A stretch of 64,000 nt of DNA, taken from positions 3,062,001 through 3,126,000 of the forward strand of contig NZ_CP126170.1 in assembly GCF_033170385.1 (NCBI RefSeq), written 5' to 3'. The position numbers and the translations under genes are program-made. Numbering within the stretch: position 1 is the first letter of the stretch; the number at the start of each line of letters is the position of its first letter. Under the pieces are notes generated by a model. It did no database searches, was not told the origin of the DNA, and saw only the letters and a program-made list of their open reading frames with translations. This document shows positions 15,958-26,551 of the stretch, in pieces. Source of the DNA: Xanthomonas rydalmerensis. Its GTDB lineage: Bacteria; Pseudomonadota; Gammaproteobacteria; Xanthomonadales; Xanthomonadaceae.

Positions 15958-16914
15958 TTACACCGGCGTGGCCGTCGGCAGCAGGCGCCCCAGCACGACA
16001 TGCGATGGGCTGTTGGCCAGGTCCAGCGGCATCACCAGCTTGGGATTGGGATGCGGCAACGGCGTTCCCGGGGCCTCTTCGCCGGCTTCCCGCAGCAGAC
16101 TGCCGTTGTCTTCCACCTGGTCGGTGACCGGCGGCAGCGGCGGCAGGCCCAGCCCGGCGCGGACCGCGTTGGCACCGTTCAGCAGGTCCTCGTCCGTGAC
16201 CGTGGTCAGCGCCGAGGCGGCCAGGCTGGCCGGTGCGCCCTCCACCGCCGCCAGGCGCTGCGCCACGTCGCCCAGGACCTGCTGCCGGTGCGGATGCAGC
16301 AGTTGCCACACCTCTTCCCATAGCGCCTTCCAGTCCAGGTCCGGGAACGGCATGTGGGTGGGCCCGCTGAGCACGATCTGCGGCGCCAGCCGGCCCGGCG
16401 GTGCCGCGTCGCATTCGGCCAGCGCGCGGTACACCACCTCGCTGCACACCATGTGCGAGGGGTTGTCGCGGACCAGGTGGTCCAGCGCCTCGCGCACCAC
16501 GATCCGCGCCAGCCAGTGCTGCGGCCACTTGCCGCGGATGGCGACCAGCACGCCCAGCGTGGCCAGGCTGTCCAGCGGATACGGAACGCCCAGCAGCGAT
16601 TGCGCCTTGGCCAGCACGCTGGCGCGGTCGGCGTCGTCCAGCGCCAGGCAGGCGTAGCTGAGTGGCCGGTAGGCGTCGATGATGAGGTAGTTGGTGGTGT
16701 CGGTCAGCCGTTGCGACAGCGGATAGCGGCGCACGCCGCTGGCCGCCGCCTCGATCAGATCGCCCTGGTCGGCGACGATCGCGGCATGGCTGTAGATGCT
16801 GTCGCCGCACCAGGCGATCAGTTCGGACACCGGGCCGCAGCCCAGTTGCAACAGGATGTCGCCGACCTGCAACTGATCGGGAGCGAACGCGGGCAAAGCG
16901 GGCTGGGCAGTCAT
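15958..16914 (-). CDS. YiiX-like permuted papain-fold amidase/peptidase
   Basis: A 318-residue protein without a signal peptide. The N-terminal half fits the permuted NlpC/P60 (YiiX, DUF830) fold: GDILLQLGCG, then a catalytic His in DSIYSHAAIV, then a catalytic Cys in the later HMVCSEVVYRA segment. The family hydrolyses amide or thioester bonds in lipids or cell-wall peptides, but the substrate here is unknown. The C-terminal 120 residues are Pro/Leu-rich and unassigned. Its ATG overlaps the stop of the upstream diguanylate cyclase by four bases, so the two are translationally coupled. Confidence 0.82.
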   Translation of the reverse strand: MTAQPALPAFAPDQLQVGDILLQLGCGPVSELIAWCGDSIYSHAAIVADQGDLIEAAASGVRRYPLSQRLTDTTNYLIIDAYRPLSYACLALDDADRASVLAKAQSLLGVPYPLDSLATLGVLVAIRGKWPQHWLARIVVREALDHLVRDNPSHMVCSEVVYRALAECDAAPPGRLAPQIVLSGPTHMPFPDLDWKALWEEVWQLLHPHRQQVLGDVAQRLAAVEGAPASLAASALTTVTDEDLLNGANAVRAGLGLPPLPPVTDQVEDNGSLLREAGEEAPGTPLPHPNPKLVMPLDLANSPSHVVLGRLLPTATPV

Positions 16915-18593
16915 GGCTGGGGCTCCTGGTGGGTGACGCGGTGGGTGGGGGACACGCTGACGCGGTTGCGGCCGGCGGCCTTGCTGGCGTACAGCGCGGC
17001 ATCGGCGCGCTGCAGCAGCGCCGCGACGCTCTCGCCGTGCTGCCATTGCGCCACGCCGACGCTCAGGGTGCATGACAGCGCCTGGCCTTCGCGCGGCAGC
17101 GGCTGCGCGGCGACGTGCTGGCGGATGTCCTCGGCCACGCGCCGCGCGGCCTCCAGCGTGGCGCCGGGCATCAACAGCAGCATCTCGTCGCCGCCCTGGC
17201 GGCCGAGCGTGTCGGTGCTGCGCAGGCGCGCCCGCGCGCAGGCGGCGACCCAGCGCAGGCAGGCATCGCCGCCGGCGTGGCCGTGGATGTCGTTGATGCG
17301 CTTGAAGTGGTCGATGTCGATGTAGGCCAGCGCCAACGGCCGCTCGCTGCGTGCGGCGTCCTGCAGCGCCTCGGCCAGGCGCTGCTGCAGCGCGGCGCGG
17401 GTGAGCATGCCGGTGAGTTCGTCCACCGTCGCCATGCGGCTGACGCGGTCGCGATCGCGACGCAGCTCCAGCATCTGCTCGGCCAGGCCGAAGGTGACCA
17501 GCAGGCAGGAGATCGCCAGCGCCAGGCTGATGCCGTGCGCCAGCAGCGGCGCAGCCAGATCCAGGTGCAGCCAACCGGTCAGTTCCAGGCAGCGCAGCAC
17601 GCACAGCATCCACAGCGGCGTCCACGAGGCCAGCAGCGGCCAGGCGTAGCGTTGCCCGCGCAGGGCCAGCAGCAGGCAGCACGGCAGCAGCAGGGCCGCG
17701 CCGACGATCAGCCCGACATTGCCCAGCAGACTCAGCACCACCGAATCCGACACCAGGCAGGCCATGGCGATGCCGAGCAGGAACAGCGCGCACAGCCGTA
17801 GCACCCGGTCCAGCCGCGGCAGTTGCCGGTGCATCTCCAGTTGCCGGCGCTGGAAGGTGATGATGAAGAAGCCGCCGAGCGCGGCGACGATGCGCATCGG
17901 CGTCGGCGAGGACGCGAACACGCTGGCCAGGCCGGGCACCGCGCGCGCCTCGCCGCCGAGGCCGAGCAGGTACAGCAGCACGCACATCACGTTGGCGGTG
18001 AAGTACCCGTAGATCGGTTCGCGCAGGCGCGCCCACAACGCGATCGCCAGGATCGCCAGCACCGCGGTCGAGCCGAGGATGAAGGCGCGCCAGCCGACGT
18101 AGTGCAGGTCCTCGCGCTGCACCTGCGCCAGCGGCACGATGCCCACCGGCATCGGCATCGCCGCCGGCGCATGCACCCGCAGCCAGATCGAGGCGCCGCG
18201 CGGCAGTCCCTGCGGCAAGGCGATCACCAGGGCGCGGGTCGAGTAGCGCAGGTCGGCGTCGGCACCGTAGATCGCGTGCCGGGTCGGCGCGGTGCGTCCC
18301 GGCACCCAGGCCTCGACCCGGGTCAGGTACGGCGACTGCAGCACCAGCTGCGGTTGGCCCGCGCTGCCGATCGCGCGATCGGCGCGGATGCGCCACCAGG
18401 TGGGCTGCTTGCTGCGCTCGTACAGGGTCGCGCCATGGCCGGCATCGGCGAACGCGGCATCGTGGCGCCCCGCCACCACCTCCGGCGCCGGAGGGTCGGC
18501 GGCCAGCCGTTGCAACAACAGTTCCTGCCCCAGCGCCGACCCGACCATCCCCAGGCACAGCAACAGGCAGCACCAACGGCACAGGCGCTTCAA
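16911..18593 (-). CDS. 7TM diguanylate cyclase (7TMR-DISM-GGDEF)
   Basis: A 560-residue membrane protein with a signal peptide, a beta-rich periplasmic 7TMR-DISM extracellular domain (about 25-180), seven hydrophobic helices (about 185-385) and a GGDEF domain (about 400-550). It should make cyclic di-GMP in response to an external ligand. The active-site loop reads GGDEM instead of GGDEF. The metal-binding Asp residues (YIDIDHFKRIND) and an RxxD inhibitory site (RSTD) five residues before the loop are intact, so activity is probable. It is co-transcribed with the papain-like gene. Confidence 0.9.
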   Translation of the reverse strand: MKRLCRWCCLLLCLGMVGSALGQELLLQRLAADPPAPEVVAGRHDAAFADAGHGATLYERSKQPTWWRIRADRAIGSAGQPQLVLQSPYLTRVEAWVPGRTAPTRHAIYGADADLRYSTRALVIALPQGLPRGASIWLRVHAPAAMPMPVGIVPLAQVQREDLHYVGWRAFILGSTAVLAILAIALWARLREPIYGYFTANVMCVLLYLLGLGGEARAVPGLASVFASSPTPMRIVAALGGFFIITFQRRQLEMHRQLPRLDRVLRLCALFLLGIAMACLVSDSVVLSLLGNVGLIVGAALLLPCCLLLALRGQRYAWPLLASWTPLWMLCVLRCLELTGWLHLDLAAPLLAHGISLALAISCLLVTFGLAEQMLELRRDRDRVSRMATVDELTGMLTRAALQQRLAEALQDAARSERPLALAYIDIDHFKRINDIHGHAGGDACLRWVAACARARLRSTDTLGRQGGDEMLLLMPGATLEAARRVAEDIRQHVAAQPLPREGQALSCTLSVGVAQWQHGESVAALLQRADAALYASKAAGRNRVSVSPTHRVTHQEPQP

Positions 18594-18945
18594 TCGACGG
18601 GTTCCAAGTGGGATCGGCGTCGAGCGTAACGCAAGCCGCGACGCCGTTCGTATCCAAATTCACGACCCCGTCACACCACAACGTGGGGTCGGCACACGGC
18701 GCGCAGATCCATGCCGCAGTGCGGCGGCAGTCTCCCGCCGAAAGGTCTGGAACGCCGGTAGCCGTCGCGTTTTGCCCTGGGAATCGCCCTCCACGCCCAC
18801 ACCAACCGGCGCTCCGCACGTGCTGCGGATCAGTGATCGTGATGGAGACGACACAACCGGCCTCTGGCTGCGACATCGGCCGGCATCGACGCGCGAACGT
18901 CCCTACCATCGCCGGTCCGCTGACGACGCCGGATCAGGCGACCGG
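18594..18945. other. Divergent intergenic region
   Basis: Between the divergent diguanylate cyclase and pectinesterase genes. Apart from the operator candidate at 18946 no gene, RNA or repeat was recognised. Confidence 0.5.
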
Positions 18946-18961
18946 ATGACACCGGTATCAT
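18946..18961. promoter_or_regulatory. LacI-type operator candidate before pectinesterase
   Basis: ATGACACCGGTATCAT is a palindrome with one mismatched pair and a central CCGG, 45 bp before the pectinesterase ATG. LacI/GalR repressors bind sites of this shape. By analogy with pectin and uronate regulons the regulator would be a KdgR/UxaR-like LacI protein, but none is encoded here. Confidence 0.55.
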
Positions 18962-19005
18962 TTTAAGCGTCGCCGCGGCCCCTTATCCTTGAGCGGAGGC
19001 TTCCC

Positions 19006-20187
19006 ATGACCGTATCGCGCTGGTTGCTGCTTTCCTCCACCCTGGCCCTGGCGGCCGGGGTCGTCACCGATGCGCCGGCCCTGACCGGGACCACGTCGCG
19101 CCCGCAACTGACCAGCAGCGAGGCGGCCAGCCAGACCGTCGCCCGCCACCTGGCCCAGGCCGGCCCGATCGGCGCCCTGGTCACCGACAACTGGGATCCG
19201 AGCGCCGGGGTCGCGCTGCTGAAGGCCGACTACGCCGTGGCGGCCGACGGCAGCACCCGCTACCGCACCGTGCAGGCCGCGGTGGACGCTGCGGTCGCCG
19301 CCGGCGGCAGCATGCGCCGCTACATCAGCGTGGCACCGGGCACGTACACCGAAGTGGTCTGCGTCCCCGCCGCGGCGCCGCCGCTCACCCTGTTCGGGCT
19401 GGGCGGCAGCCCGGCCAGCACCACGATCCGTTTCGGCAACGCCAACCCGACGCCGAAGCCCACCGGCAGCGCCACTCATGCCTGCGCCAGCAACGCCGCC
19501 AGCAGCACCATCGGCACCTCCGACAGCGGCACCGTCACCGTGCGCGCCGCGCAGTTCCAGGCGCGCAACCTGGCGATCGTCAACAGCTACGTCGAGGGTA
19601 CCTACAGCGGCAGCAACCAGTCGGCGGTGGCGCTGGCGTTGCGCGGCGACAAGGCGGTGCTGGAGAACGTGGTGCTGACCGGCAATCAGGACACCCTGCT
19701 GGTCAGCGCCGGCAGCGCCAACACGGTGATCCGCGCGTACCTCAAGGGCGGCACCATCGAGGGCGATACCGACTTCATCTTCGGCTCGGGCGTGGCGGTG
19801 TTCGCCGGCAGCACCATCCGCTACACCGCGGCCCGCCGCGGCGCCACCGACGGCGGCGTGATCTTCGCGCCCAGCACCCGCCCGGGCAGCAGCTACGGCT
19901 TCCTGGCCATCGGCAGCACCTTCGATGCGGTCGGCACTCCCGGCAGCGGCACGGTGTGGCTGGGCCGGGCCTGGGACGAGAGCGTGGGCAGCCTGGCCAA
20001 CTACGTCGACGGCACCTCGCCCAACGGCAAGGTGGTGATCCGCGATTCGGTGCTGGGCGGGCACATCCGCAAGAGCGCGCCGTGGAACGCCTCGACCATC
20101 GGCCGGCCGTACTGCAGCAGTGGCTGCAGCACCTCGGCCAACCGCTTCTACGAATACGCCAACAGCGGCGCCGGCAGCGCCCCCTGA
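19006..20187 (+). CDS. Secreted pectinesterase
   Basis: Demethylates plant pectin so that pectate lyases and polygalacturonases can act. The 393-residue protein has a signal peptide (WLLLSSTLALAAG) and the right-handed beta-helix family motifs in order: the GNQDTLLVS oxyanion/catalytic Asp region, EGDTDFIFGSGVAVF with the nucleophilic Asp, and the LGRAWDES arginine. Two pairs of Cys are placed for disulfides. It is preceded by AGCGGAGG as ribosome-binding site and by a LacI-type operator candidate. It stands alone. kdgT, 25 kb away, is its most obvious metabolic partner in the window. Confidence 0.93.
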   Translation: MTVSRWLLLSSTLALAAGVVTDAPALTGTTSRPQLTSSEAASQTVARHLAQAGPIGALVTDNWDPSAGVALLKADYAVAADGSTRYRTVQAAVDAAVAAGGSMRRYISVAPGTYTEVVCVPAAAPPLTLFGLGGSPASTTIRFGNANPTPKPTGSATHACASNAASSTIGTSDSGTVTVRAAQFQARNLAIVNSYVEGTYSGSNQSAVALALRGDKAVLENVVLTGNQDTLLVSAGSANTVIRAYLKGGTIEGDTDFIFGSGVAVFAGSTIRYTAARRGATDGGVIFAPSTRPGSSYGFLAIGSTFDAVGTPGSGTVWLGRAWDESVGSLANYVDGTSPNGKVVIRDSVLGGHIRKSAPWNASTIGRPYCSSGCSTSANRFYEYANSGAGSAP

Positions 20188-20214
20188 AGCAAGGCGACGT
20201 GGTGTGGGCCGGGC

Positions 20215-20919
20215 TTAGCCCAGCCCGGCCCACCAGGCGCGCCACAGCGTCGCCATCTGTCCCGGCGGCTTGGGCGTGGCGGTTGCCTGCTGCGCCGTCC
20301 GCGCACGCGCCAGCGCCGACAGGATGCGTCGCGCGCGCGGCCCGCGCACGCGGCGCGGCCATGGCTTCAGCAACGCCTGCGCCCAGCGCTGGCGCTGCTG
20401 CGCCTCATCGCCGCCGCGTAGCGCCAGCGGCGCGGTGGCGGCGCCGGCCTCGACCAGGCGCTGCGCCAGCACCTGCAGCGCGACCGGCACCGCGGCGCCC
20501 TCGACCGGGGCCTCGAACAGCGCGCGCTCGACCGCGACCACCGCCTGCGCGAACGGCTCCAGCCGCTCCAGTGCGTGCGCGGTGTCGGCCGCGGCCGCGC
20601 GCGACTGCGGCAGGCTCGGCAAGGCCTCGGCCAGTTGCGTCCACGGCGCGGCCACCGGCTCCAGCACCCGTCCCAGCGGATGCCGCGAACGCTGCCCGGC
20701 CCAACTGCGCAGTTCCTCGCCCCACCAGGCCAGCTTGGCGTCGGCCGGCAGCGGATCGCCGGCGATGTTGAGGATGTCGTCGAACTCCTGCAGCAGGGCG
20801 AACCAGGCCACGGTGCGGGCGCGCTGCGACGCCGGCACGAAGGCCTCGGCCACGGCCCATTCCGGCCAGCGGCGGCGCCATTTGTCGAGGAAGGCATCCA
20901 GGGCGGACGAACTGCTCAT
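20215..20919 (-). CDS. Squalene/phytoene synthase-like protein
   Basis: A 234-residue all-helical protein. The segment ARTVAWFALLQEFDDILNIA and the following LAWWGEELRSW match the first Asp-rich region and the active-site helix of the trans-isoprenyl synthase (squalene/phytoene synthase) family. The second DxxxD motif of catalytic members is not seen and the protein is shorter than the usual 280-300 residues, so it is probably a non-catalytic or divergent member. The same family is often found next to gph/ubiG in Xanthomonads. The function is unknown. Confidence 0.7.
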   Translation of the reverse strand: MSSSSALDAFLDKWRRRWPEWAVAEAFVPASQRARTVAWFALLQEFDDILNIAGDPLPADAKLAWWGEELRSWAGQRSRHPLGRVLEPVAAPWTQLAEALPSLPQSRAAAADTAHALERLEPFAQAVVAVERALFEAPVEGAAVPVALQVLAQRLVEAGAATAPLALRGGDEAQQRQRWAQALLKPWPRRVRGPRARRILSALARARTAQQATATPKPPGQMATLWRAWWAGLG

Positions 20920-21112
20920 GCGATCGGTGAATCCGGAGTCAGGCGCGCGCAGCGAAGGCGTCGCGCAACGGGGGAGTGAGCGCGGTTGTCGCGCAGAACG
21001 CGCAGTTTACGTGCGCGACCGGTGGATGCCGAGCGGTGCCGGCGTGCAGGCGGCGCCACGACGGTCGCGGCCGCTGCGCGGCGGCGTCGCCAACGCAGCG
21101 ACGGCACCGGCG

Positions 21113-21829
21113 TCAGGGAGCGGTTGCGCTGACCGGCCAGGCCGCGGCGGCGTACAACTCGGCGGGCGTGGCGACCATCGCATCGGCGCGCCAGGCCAGC
21201 GGATCGTCCTCGTCCAGCCGGTAGCCCCACAGCACCGCGACCGAGGCCATGCCGGCGGCGCGTGCGGCAAGGATGTCGCGTTCGTCGTCGCCGACGTAGA
21301 CCACCTCGTGCGGCGCCACGCCAAGGCGCTGCGCGGCGACCTGCAGCGGCAGCGGATGCGGCTTGCGCTCGGGCAGCGTGTCGCCGCCGATCAGCACCGC
21401 GCAGCGCTGCTCCCACTGCAGTTGCGGCAGGATCAACCGTGCCAGCGCCTCGGGCTTGTTGGTGACGATGCCCCACACGCTGCCCGCAGCCTCCAGCCGC
21501 TGCAGCAACCCGGCGATGCCGTCGAACGGCTGCGAATGGCGGCCGATCAGCGCCTCGTAATGGCGCAGGAATGCCGGGATCAGCGCATCGCGCTGCGCGG
21601 CGGGCAGGTCCGGGAAGGCCACGCCAAGCATCGCCCGCGAGCCCTTGGACACCACCGGCCGTAACTGCGCCAGGGTCAACGCTGCACGGCCGTGCTCGGC
21701 CAGTACCGCATTGGCCGCGGCCAACAGATCCGGCGCACTGTCCAGCAGCGTGCCATCCAGATCGAACAACACCACCCGCGGAAAGCGCGCCCGGGTATTG
21801 CCCGCCGCGGACTTCACGCCCACACGCAC
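21113..21829 (-). CDS. gph: Phosphoglycolate phosphatase (HAD family)
   Basis: A 238-residue HAD hydrolase that removes phosphate from 2-phosphoglycolate arising from DNA repair. Motif I is LFDLDGTLLDS, motif II lies in IVTNKPEA, motif III is the Lys in RKPHPLP, and motif IV is VYVGDDERD. The start is a GTG at 21829, with further GTG codons two and four codons later. A four-unit heptamer array separates it from the ubiG stop. The neighbours ubiG and the synthase-like gene are on the same strand. Confidence 0.9.
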   Translation of the reverse strand: MRVGVKSAAGNTRARFPRVVLFDLDGTLLDSAPDLLAAANAVLAEHGRAALTLAQLRPVVSKGSRAMLGVAFPDLPAAQRDALIPAFLRHYEALIGRHSQPFDGIAGLLQRLEAAGSVWGIVTNKPEALARLILPQLQWEQRCAVLIGGDTLPERKPHPLPLQVAAQRLGVAPHEVVYVGDDERDILAARAAGMASVAVLWGYRLDEDDPLAWRADAMVATPAELYAAAAWPVSATAP

Positions 21830-21839
21830 CCGCCGTTAC

Positions 21840-21867
21840 CAATCCCCAATCCCGGCTCCCGAATCAC
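21840..21867. repeat. Four-unit heptamer array at the ubiG stop
   Basis: In the ubiG sense strand the units are GTGATTC, GGGAGCC, GGGATTG and GGGATTG. The TGA of the first unit is the ubiG stop codon, the same arrangement as at the end of argF'. Confidence 0.85.
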
Positions 21868-22583
21868 GGCTTCCCCGCACACGCCAGGTAATTGACCTCG
21901 GTGCGCGAGGACAGCCGCGCGCGGTTGCGCCACGGCTCGTAGGCCAGGCCGCTGACGTCGCGCAGCTGCAGCTCGGCCTGGCGCAACCAGGCGGCCAGTT
22001 CCGCCGGCTTGATGAAATCCTGGTAGCGGTGGGTGCCGGTGGGCAGCAGCCGCGCCACGTACTCGGCACCGACGATGGCCAGGGCGAACGCCGCCGGGGT
22101 GCGGTTGAGGGTGGACAGGAACAGCTGTCCGCCGGGCTTGAGCAGGGTCGCGCAGGCGCGCACGATCGCCGCCGGATCGGGCACGTGCTCGAGCATCTCC
22201 ATGCAGGTGATGGCATCGAAGCTGGCCGGCTGCGCCGCCGCCAGGTCCTCGACCGACTGCACGCGGTAGTCGACCTCCACCCCGGATTCGAACTGATGCA
22301 GCCGCGCCACCTTGATCAGCTCCGGCGCCAGGTCGATCGCGGTGACCTGCGCGCCCTCCTTGGCCAGCGCCTCGCTGAGCAGGCCGCCGCCGCAGCCCAC
22401 GTCCAGCACCGCTGCGCCGCGCAGCGGCAGGCGCTCGGCGACGTAGCGCAGGCGCACCGGATTGAGTGCATGCAGCGGCTTCTGCGGGCCGTCGGCATCC
22501 CACCAGCGGGTGGCCAGGGCGCCGAACTTGTCCAGTTCGGCCTGATCGAAATTGGCGGAGGCGTTGGCGGCGGAAGCGGTCAT
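21864..22583 (-). CDS. ubiG: Ubiquinone biosynthesis O-methyltransferase
   Basis: A 239-residue SAM-dependent methyltransferase carrying out both O-methylations of ubiquinone synthesis. The SAM-binding motif I is [15 protein letters not shown], motif post-I ends in AIDLAPE, and the UbiG-specific helices [12 protein letters not shown] and [11 protein letters not shown] are present. It lies between gph and mtaD on one strand. Its last codon and stop are embedded in a heptamer array. Confidence 0.95.
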   Translation of the reverse strand: MTASAANASANFDQAELDKFGALATRWWDADGPQKPLHALNPVRLRYVAERLPLRGAAVLDVGCGGGLLSEALAKEGAQVTAIDLAPELIKVARLHQFESGVEVDYRVQSVEDLAAAQPASFDAITCMEMLEHVPDPAAIVRACATLLKPGGQLFLSTLNRTPAAFALAIVGAEYVARLLPTGTHRYQDFIKPAELAAWLRQAELQLRDVSGLAYEPWRNRARLSSRTEVNYLACAGKP

Positions 22584-22636
22584 GGCGAACTCTCGTTGGG
22601 GCCGCGCGCGCGGTGCGGCACGGCGAACATAGCGGA

Positions 22637-23971
22637 TCAGGCGTGGACGCTGCGGATACGTTCGCGCCACTGCCGCGCATTGGCGACCAGCGCGTCGACG
22701 TCCATGTCCACCAGCACGCGCTGGCTCAGCTTGGGCTGGCCGGCGATCCACACGTCGCTGACCTGCTGCCGGCCGGTGGCGTACACCAGTTGCGACAGCA
22801 CGTTGTGCAGCGGCTGGGTCTCCAGCGCCGACAGGTCCACGCAGATCAGGTCGGCCTGCTTGCCCGGCTCGATCGAGCCGATCTTCTCGCCGAAGCCCAG
22901 CGCGCGCGCGCCGCCCAGGGTGGCCGCGCGCAGCGTGCTGGCCGCGTCCAGCGCGGTGGCGTCGTTGGCCACGGCCTTGGCCAGGATCGCCGCGGTGCGG
23001 TTCTCGCTGAACATGTCCAGGTCGTTGTTGCTGGCGCAGCCGTCGGTGCCGATCGCCAGGTTCACGCCCGCACGCTGCAGCGCGCAGGCCGGGCAGAACC
23101 CGGAGGCGAGCTTGAGGTTGGATTCGGGGCAATGCACCACGCTGACCCCGCGCTCGGCGCACAGGTGGATCTCGGCGTCGGTGAGTTGGGTCATGTGCAC
23201 CGCGATCAGGCGGTCGTTGACCAGGCCCAGCCGGTCCAGCCGCGCCAGCGGGCGCTGCCCGTATTGCTTGAGCGAGTCGGCGATTTCCTGCGCGGTCTCG
23301 TGGGTGTGCAGGTGCACCGGCACCTCGAGCTGGTCGGACAGCATCCGCACCCGCTCGAAGTTGGCGTCGTTGACCGTGTACGGCGCATGCGGGGCGAAGG
23401 CGATGCCGACCAGCGGATCGTCGCGCCACTGGTCGTGCACCTCGCAGGCGCGGGCGAAGTATTCGTCGGAGGTCTTGGCCCAGGCGGTCGGGAAATCGAT
23501 GATCACCGTGCCGACACGGGCGCGGAAACCGTGTTGCTTGTACACCGCGGCCTGCACGTCGGCGAAGAAGTAGTTCTCGTTGGCGCAGGTGGTGCCGCCG
23601 CGCAGCATCTCGGCGATCGCCAACGCGGTGCCGTCGGCGACGAACTCCGGCCCGATCACCGCGGTCTCCACCGGCCAGATGTGCTGCTGCAGCCACACCA
23701 TCAGCGGCAGATCGTCGGCGATGCCGCGCAGCAGGGTCATCGGGTTGTGGGTGTGCGCGTTGACCAGGCCCGGCAGCAGGGCCGCGTCCGGGCGCGAGAC
23801 GGTGCGCGTGGCGGCGAAGCGCGTGCGCGCCTCGGCGATCGGCAGCACCGCCACGATCTCGCTGCCGCGCACCGCCACCGCGTGGTCTTCCAGCACCACC
23901 GCATGCGGCTCGATCGGGACCACGTAGCCGGCTTCGATCAGCAGGTCGCAGGATTCGGGAATGGAGGTCAT
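22637..23971 (-). CDS. mtaD: 5'-methylthioadenosine/S-adenosylhomocysteine deaminase (TRZ/ATZ family)
   Basis: A 444-residue amidohydrolase that deaminates methylthioadenosine or S-adenosylhomocysteine, products of SAM use. Metal ligands are visible as [17 protein letters not shown], the later His in IAVHMTQL, and the Asp in [15 protein letters not shown]. In other gammaproteobacteria the same hydrolase is adjacent to ubiG, which consumes SAM, so the placement fits SAM by-product removal. Chlorohydrolase annotations given to this family are less likely. Confidence 0.85.
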   Translation of the reverse strand: MTSIPESCDLLIEAGYVVPIEPHAVVLEDHAVAVRGSEIVAVLPIAEARTRFAATRTVSRPDAALLPGLVNAHTHNPMTLLRGIADDLPLMVWLQQHIWPVETAVIGPEFVADGTALAIAEMLRGGTTCANENYFFADVQAAVYKQHGFRARVGTVIIDFPTAWAKTSDEYFARACEVHDQWRDDPLVGIAFAPHAPYTVNDANFERVRMLSDQLEVPVHLHTHETAQEIADSLKQYGQRPLARLDRLGLVNDRLIAVHMTQLTDAEIHLCAERGVSVVHCPESNLKLASGFCPACALQRAGVNLAIGTDGCASNNDLDMFSENRTAAILAKAVANDATALDAASTLRAATLGGARALGFGEKIGSIEPGKQADLICVDLSALETQPLHNVLSQLVYATGRQQVSDVWIAGQPKLSQRVLVDMDVDALVANARQWRERIRSVHA

Positions 23972-23996
23972 CGCAGATGCTCTGGAAAGGGAAGGA

Positions 23997-24662
23997 TCAC
24001 GGTACGGGTGCCGGCGCCACCTGCGCCTGGAGGATGCGCCGCTGGTACACGCGCATCACCACCCACTGCAGCAGGAAGATCGCCAGGAAGCCGAAGCGGC
24101 CCAGCCAGGGTGCCACCATGCCCACGGGGATGCACAACGCGAACACCACCGGCGAGACCGCCGCGCGCAGCTTTATCGCCTGCGTCTGCAGCGGACCCAG
24201 CCGCTGCGCCAGGCCTTCCTTGCGCACCGCATAGGCATGCAGCCAGTAGCCGGCCAGGCCGATCGCGGCCAGATGCGCGCAGTACACCGCGAACGCCTCG
24301 TGGTTGCCGAAATAGTCCGAATACAGCGCGGTGGAGAACGGCAGCAGGCCGATCAGCAGCAGCTGCAGCACGTTGAGCCAGATCAGCCGGTCGTCGAACT
24401 GGCGGATGTGCCGGCACAGCTGCAGGTGCGACTTCCAGAACAGCGCGGTGACCAGGAAGCTCACCGCGAAGCCGATGAACAGCGGCAGCATCCGGTGCAG
24501 CGCGGCGAGGATGCCGCCGGCGGCCGCGACCTCGGCGTGCCCTGGCACCTTGATTTCCACCGCCAGCAAGGTGATGGCGATGGCGAAGACCGCATCGCTG
24601 AAGAACACGACACGGTCGTGCGGGTACTTGCTGTCGGCGCTATCGGCGTGGCTGGTCGTCAC
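23997..24662 (-). CDS. TMEM175-family ion channel protein
   Basis: A 221-residue membrane protein with five to six hydrophobic helices. It begins with the family signature RVVFFSDAVFAIAITLLAVE (the FSD motif in helix 1 that lines the pore in bacterial TMEM175 potassium channels, DUF1211). Most bacterial members are of this single-repeat length and assemble as tetramers. It is downstream of efp on the same strand, and a functional link is not apparent. Confidence 0.85.
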   Translation of the reverse strand: MTTSHADSADSKYPHDRVVFFSDAVFAIAITLLAVEIKVPGHAEVAAAGGILAALHRMLPLFIGFAVSFLVTALFWKSHLQLCRHIRQFDDRLIWLNVLQLLLIGLLPFSTALYSDYFGNHEAFAVYCAHLAAIGLAGYWLHAYAVRKEGLAQRLGPLQTQAIKLRAAVSPVVFALCIPVGMVAPWLGRFGFLAIFLLQWVVMRVYQRRILQAQVAPAPVP

Positions 24663-24789
24663 GGGGTGTCCTGGGAGCGAGGTGGTCCATCACCGCCGCG
24701 CGGCGATCCGGCGCATGGCGCTGCCTGGCCGCCGCAGCCAGCGCGTGCGCACGCCCACGGCCGGCTGCGGCCGCGGGCGTGTCGACGTA

Positions 24790-25356
24790 TTACTTGACGC
24801 GCGAGACGTATTCGCCCGAACGCGTATCGACGCGGATCACTTCTTCCTGGCCGACGAACAGCGGCACGCGTACCACCGCGCCGGTCTCAAGGGTGGCCGG
24901 CTTGCCGCCGCCGCCGGAGGTGTCGCCACGCACGCCCGGGTCGGTCTCCACGATCTTCAGTTCGACGAAGTTCGGCGGGGTGACCTGGATCGGCGTGCCG
25001 TTCCACAGCGTCACCACGCAATCTTCCTCGCCCTTGATCCACTTGGCGGCGTCGCCGACGCCGGCCTTGTCGGCCTGCACCTGCTCGAAGGTTTCCTGCT
25101 GCATGAAGTGCCAGTACTCGCCGTCGCTGTACAGATACTGCATGTCGGTATCGACCACGTCGGCCGCTTCCACGCTGTCGGTCGCCTTCATGGTCATTTC
25201 GACCACGCGCCCGGACTTGATGAAGCGGTACTTGATGCGGGTGAACGCCTGGCCCTTGCCGGGCTTGACGTATTCGGTATCGGTGATGATCGCAGGCTCG
25301 CTGTTGACCAGGATCTTCATCCCGTTCTTGACGTCGTTCATGCCGTAGCTGGCCAT
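24790..25356 (-). CDS. efp: Translation elongation factor P
   Basis: Relieves ribosome stalling at consecutive prolines. The 188-residue protein has the three-domain EF-P layout, with the modified lysine at position 34 in the KPGKGQAF loop and the C-terminal signature [19 protein letters not shown]. The modifying enzyme epmB is encoded divergently 99 bp away. Confidence 0.97.
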   Translation of the reverse strand: MASYGMNDVKNGMKILVNSEPAIITDTEYVKPGKGQAFTRIKYRFIKSGRVVEMTMKATDSVEAADVVDTDMQYLYSDGEYWHFMQQETFEQVQADKAGVGDAAKWIKGEEDCVVTLWNGTPIQVTPPNFVELKIVETDPGVRGDTSGGGGKPATLETGAVVRVPLFVGQEEVIRVDTRSGEYVSRVK

Positions 25357-25455
25357 CTGAAACTCCTCGGGTAAGGCAAACCCACCGCGTTCGGCGGCCG
25401 GCCGGATAGAATGGAAGCCCCGCCGCAACGGCGGGCGCTCGTGTGATGACCGCCT

Positions 25456-26490
<1,035 letters not shown>

Positions 26491-26551
26491 CCCGTCTGGC
26501 GGCGATCGCCGCAGGCAGAGCGCCGGGCTAGCCGCGATACTGCGCCCGCGC

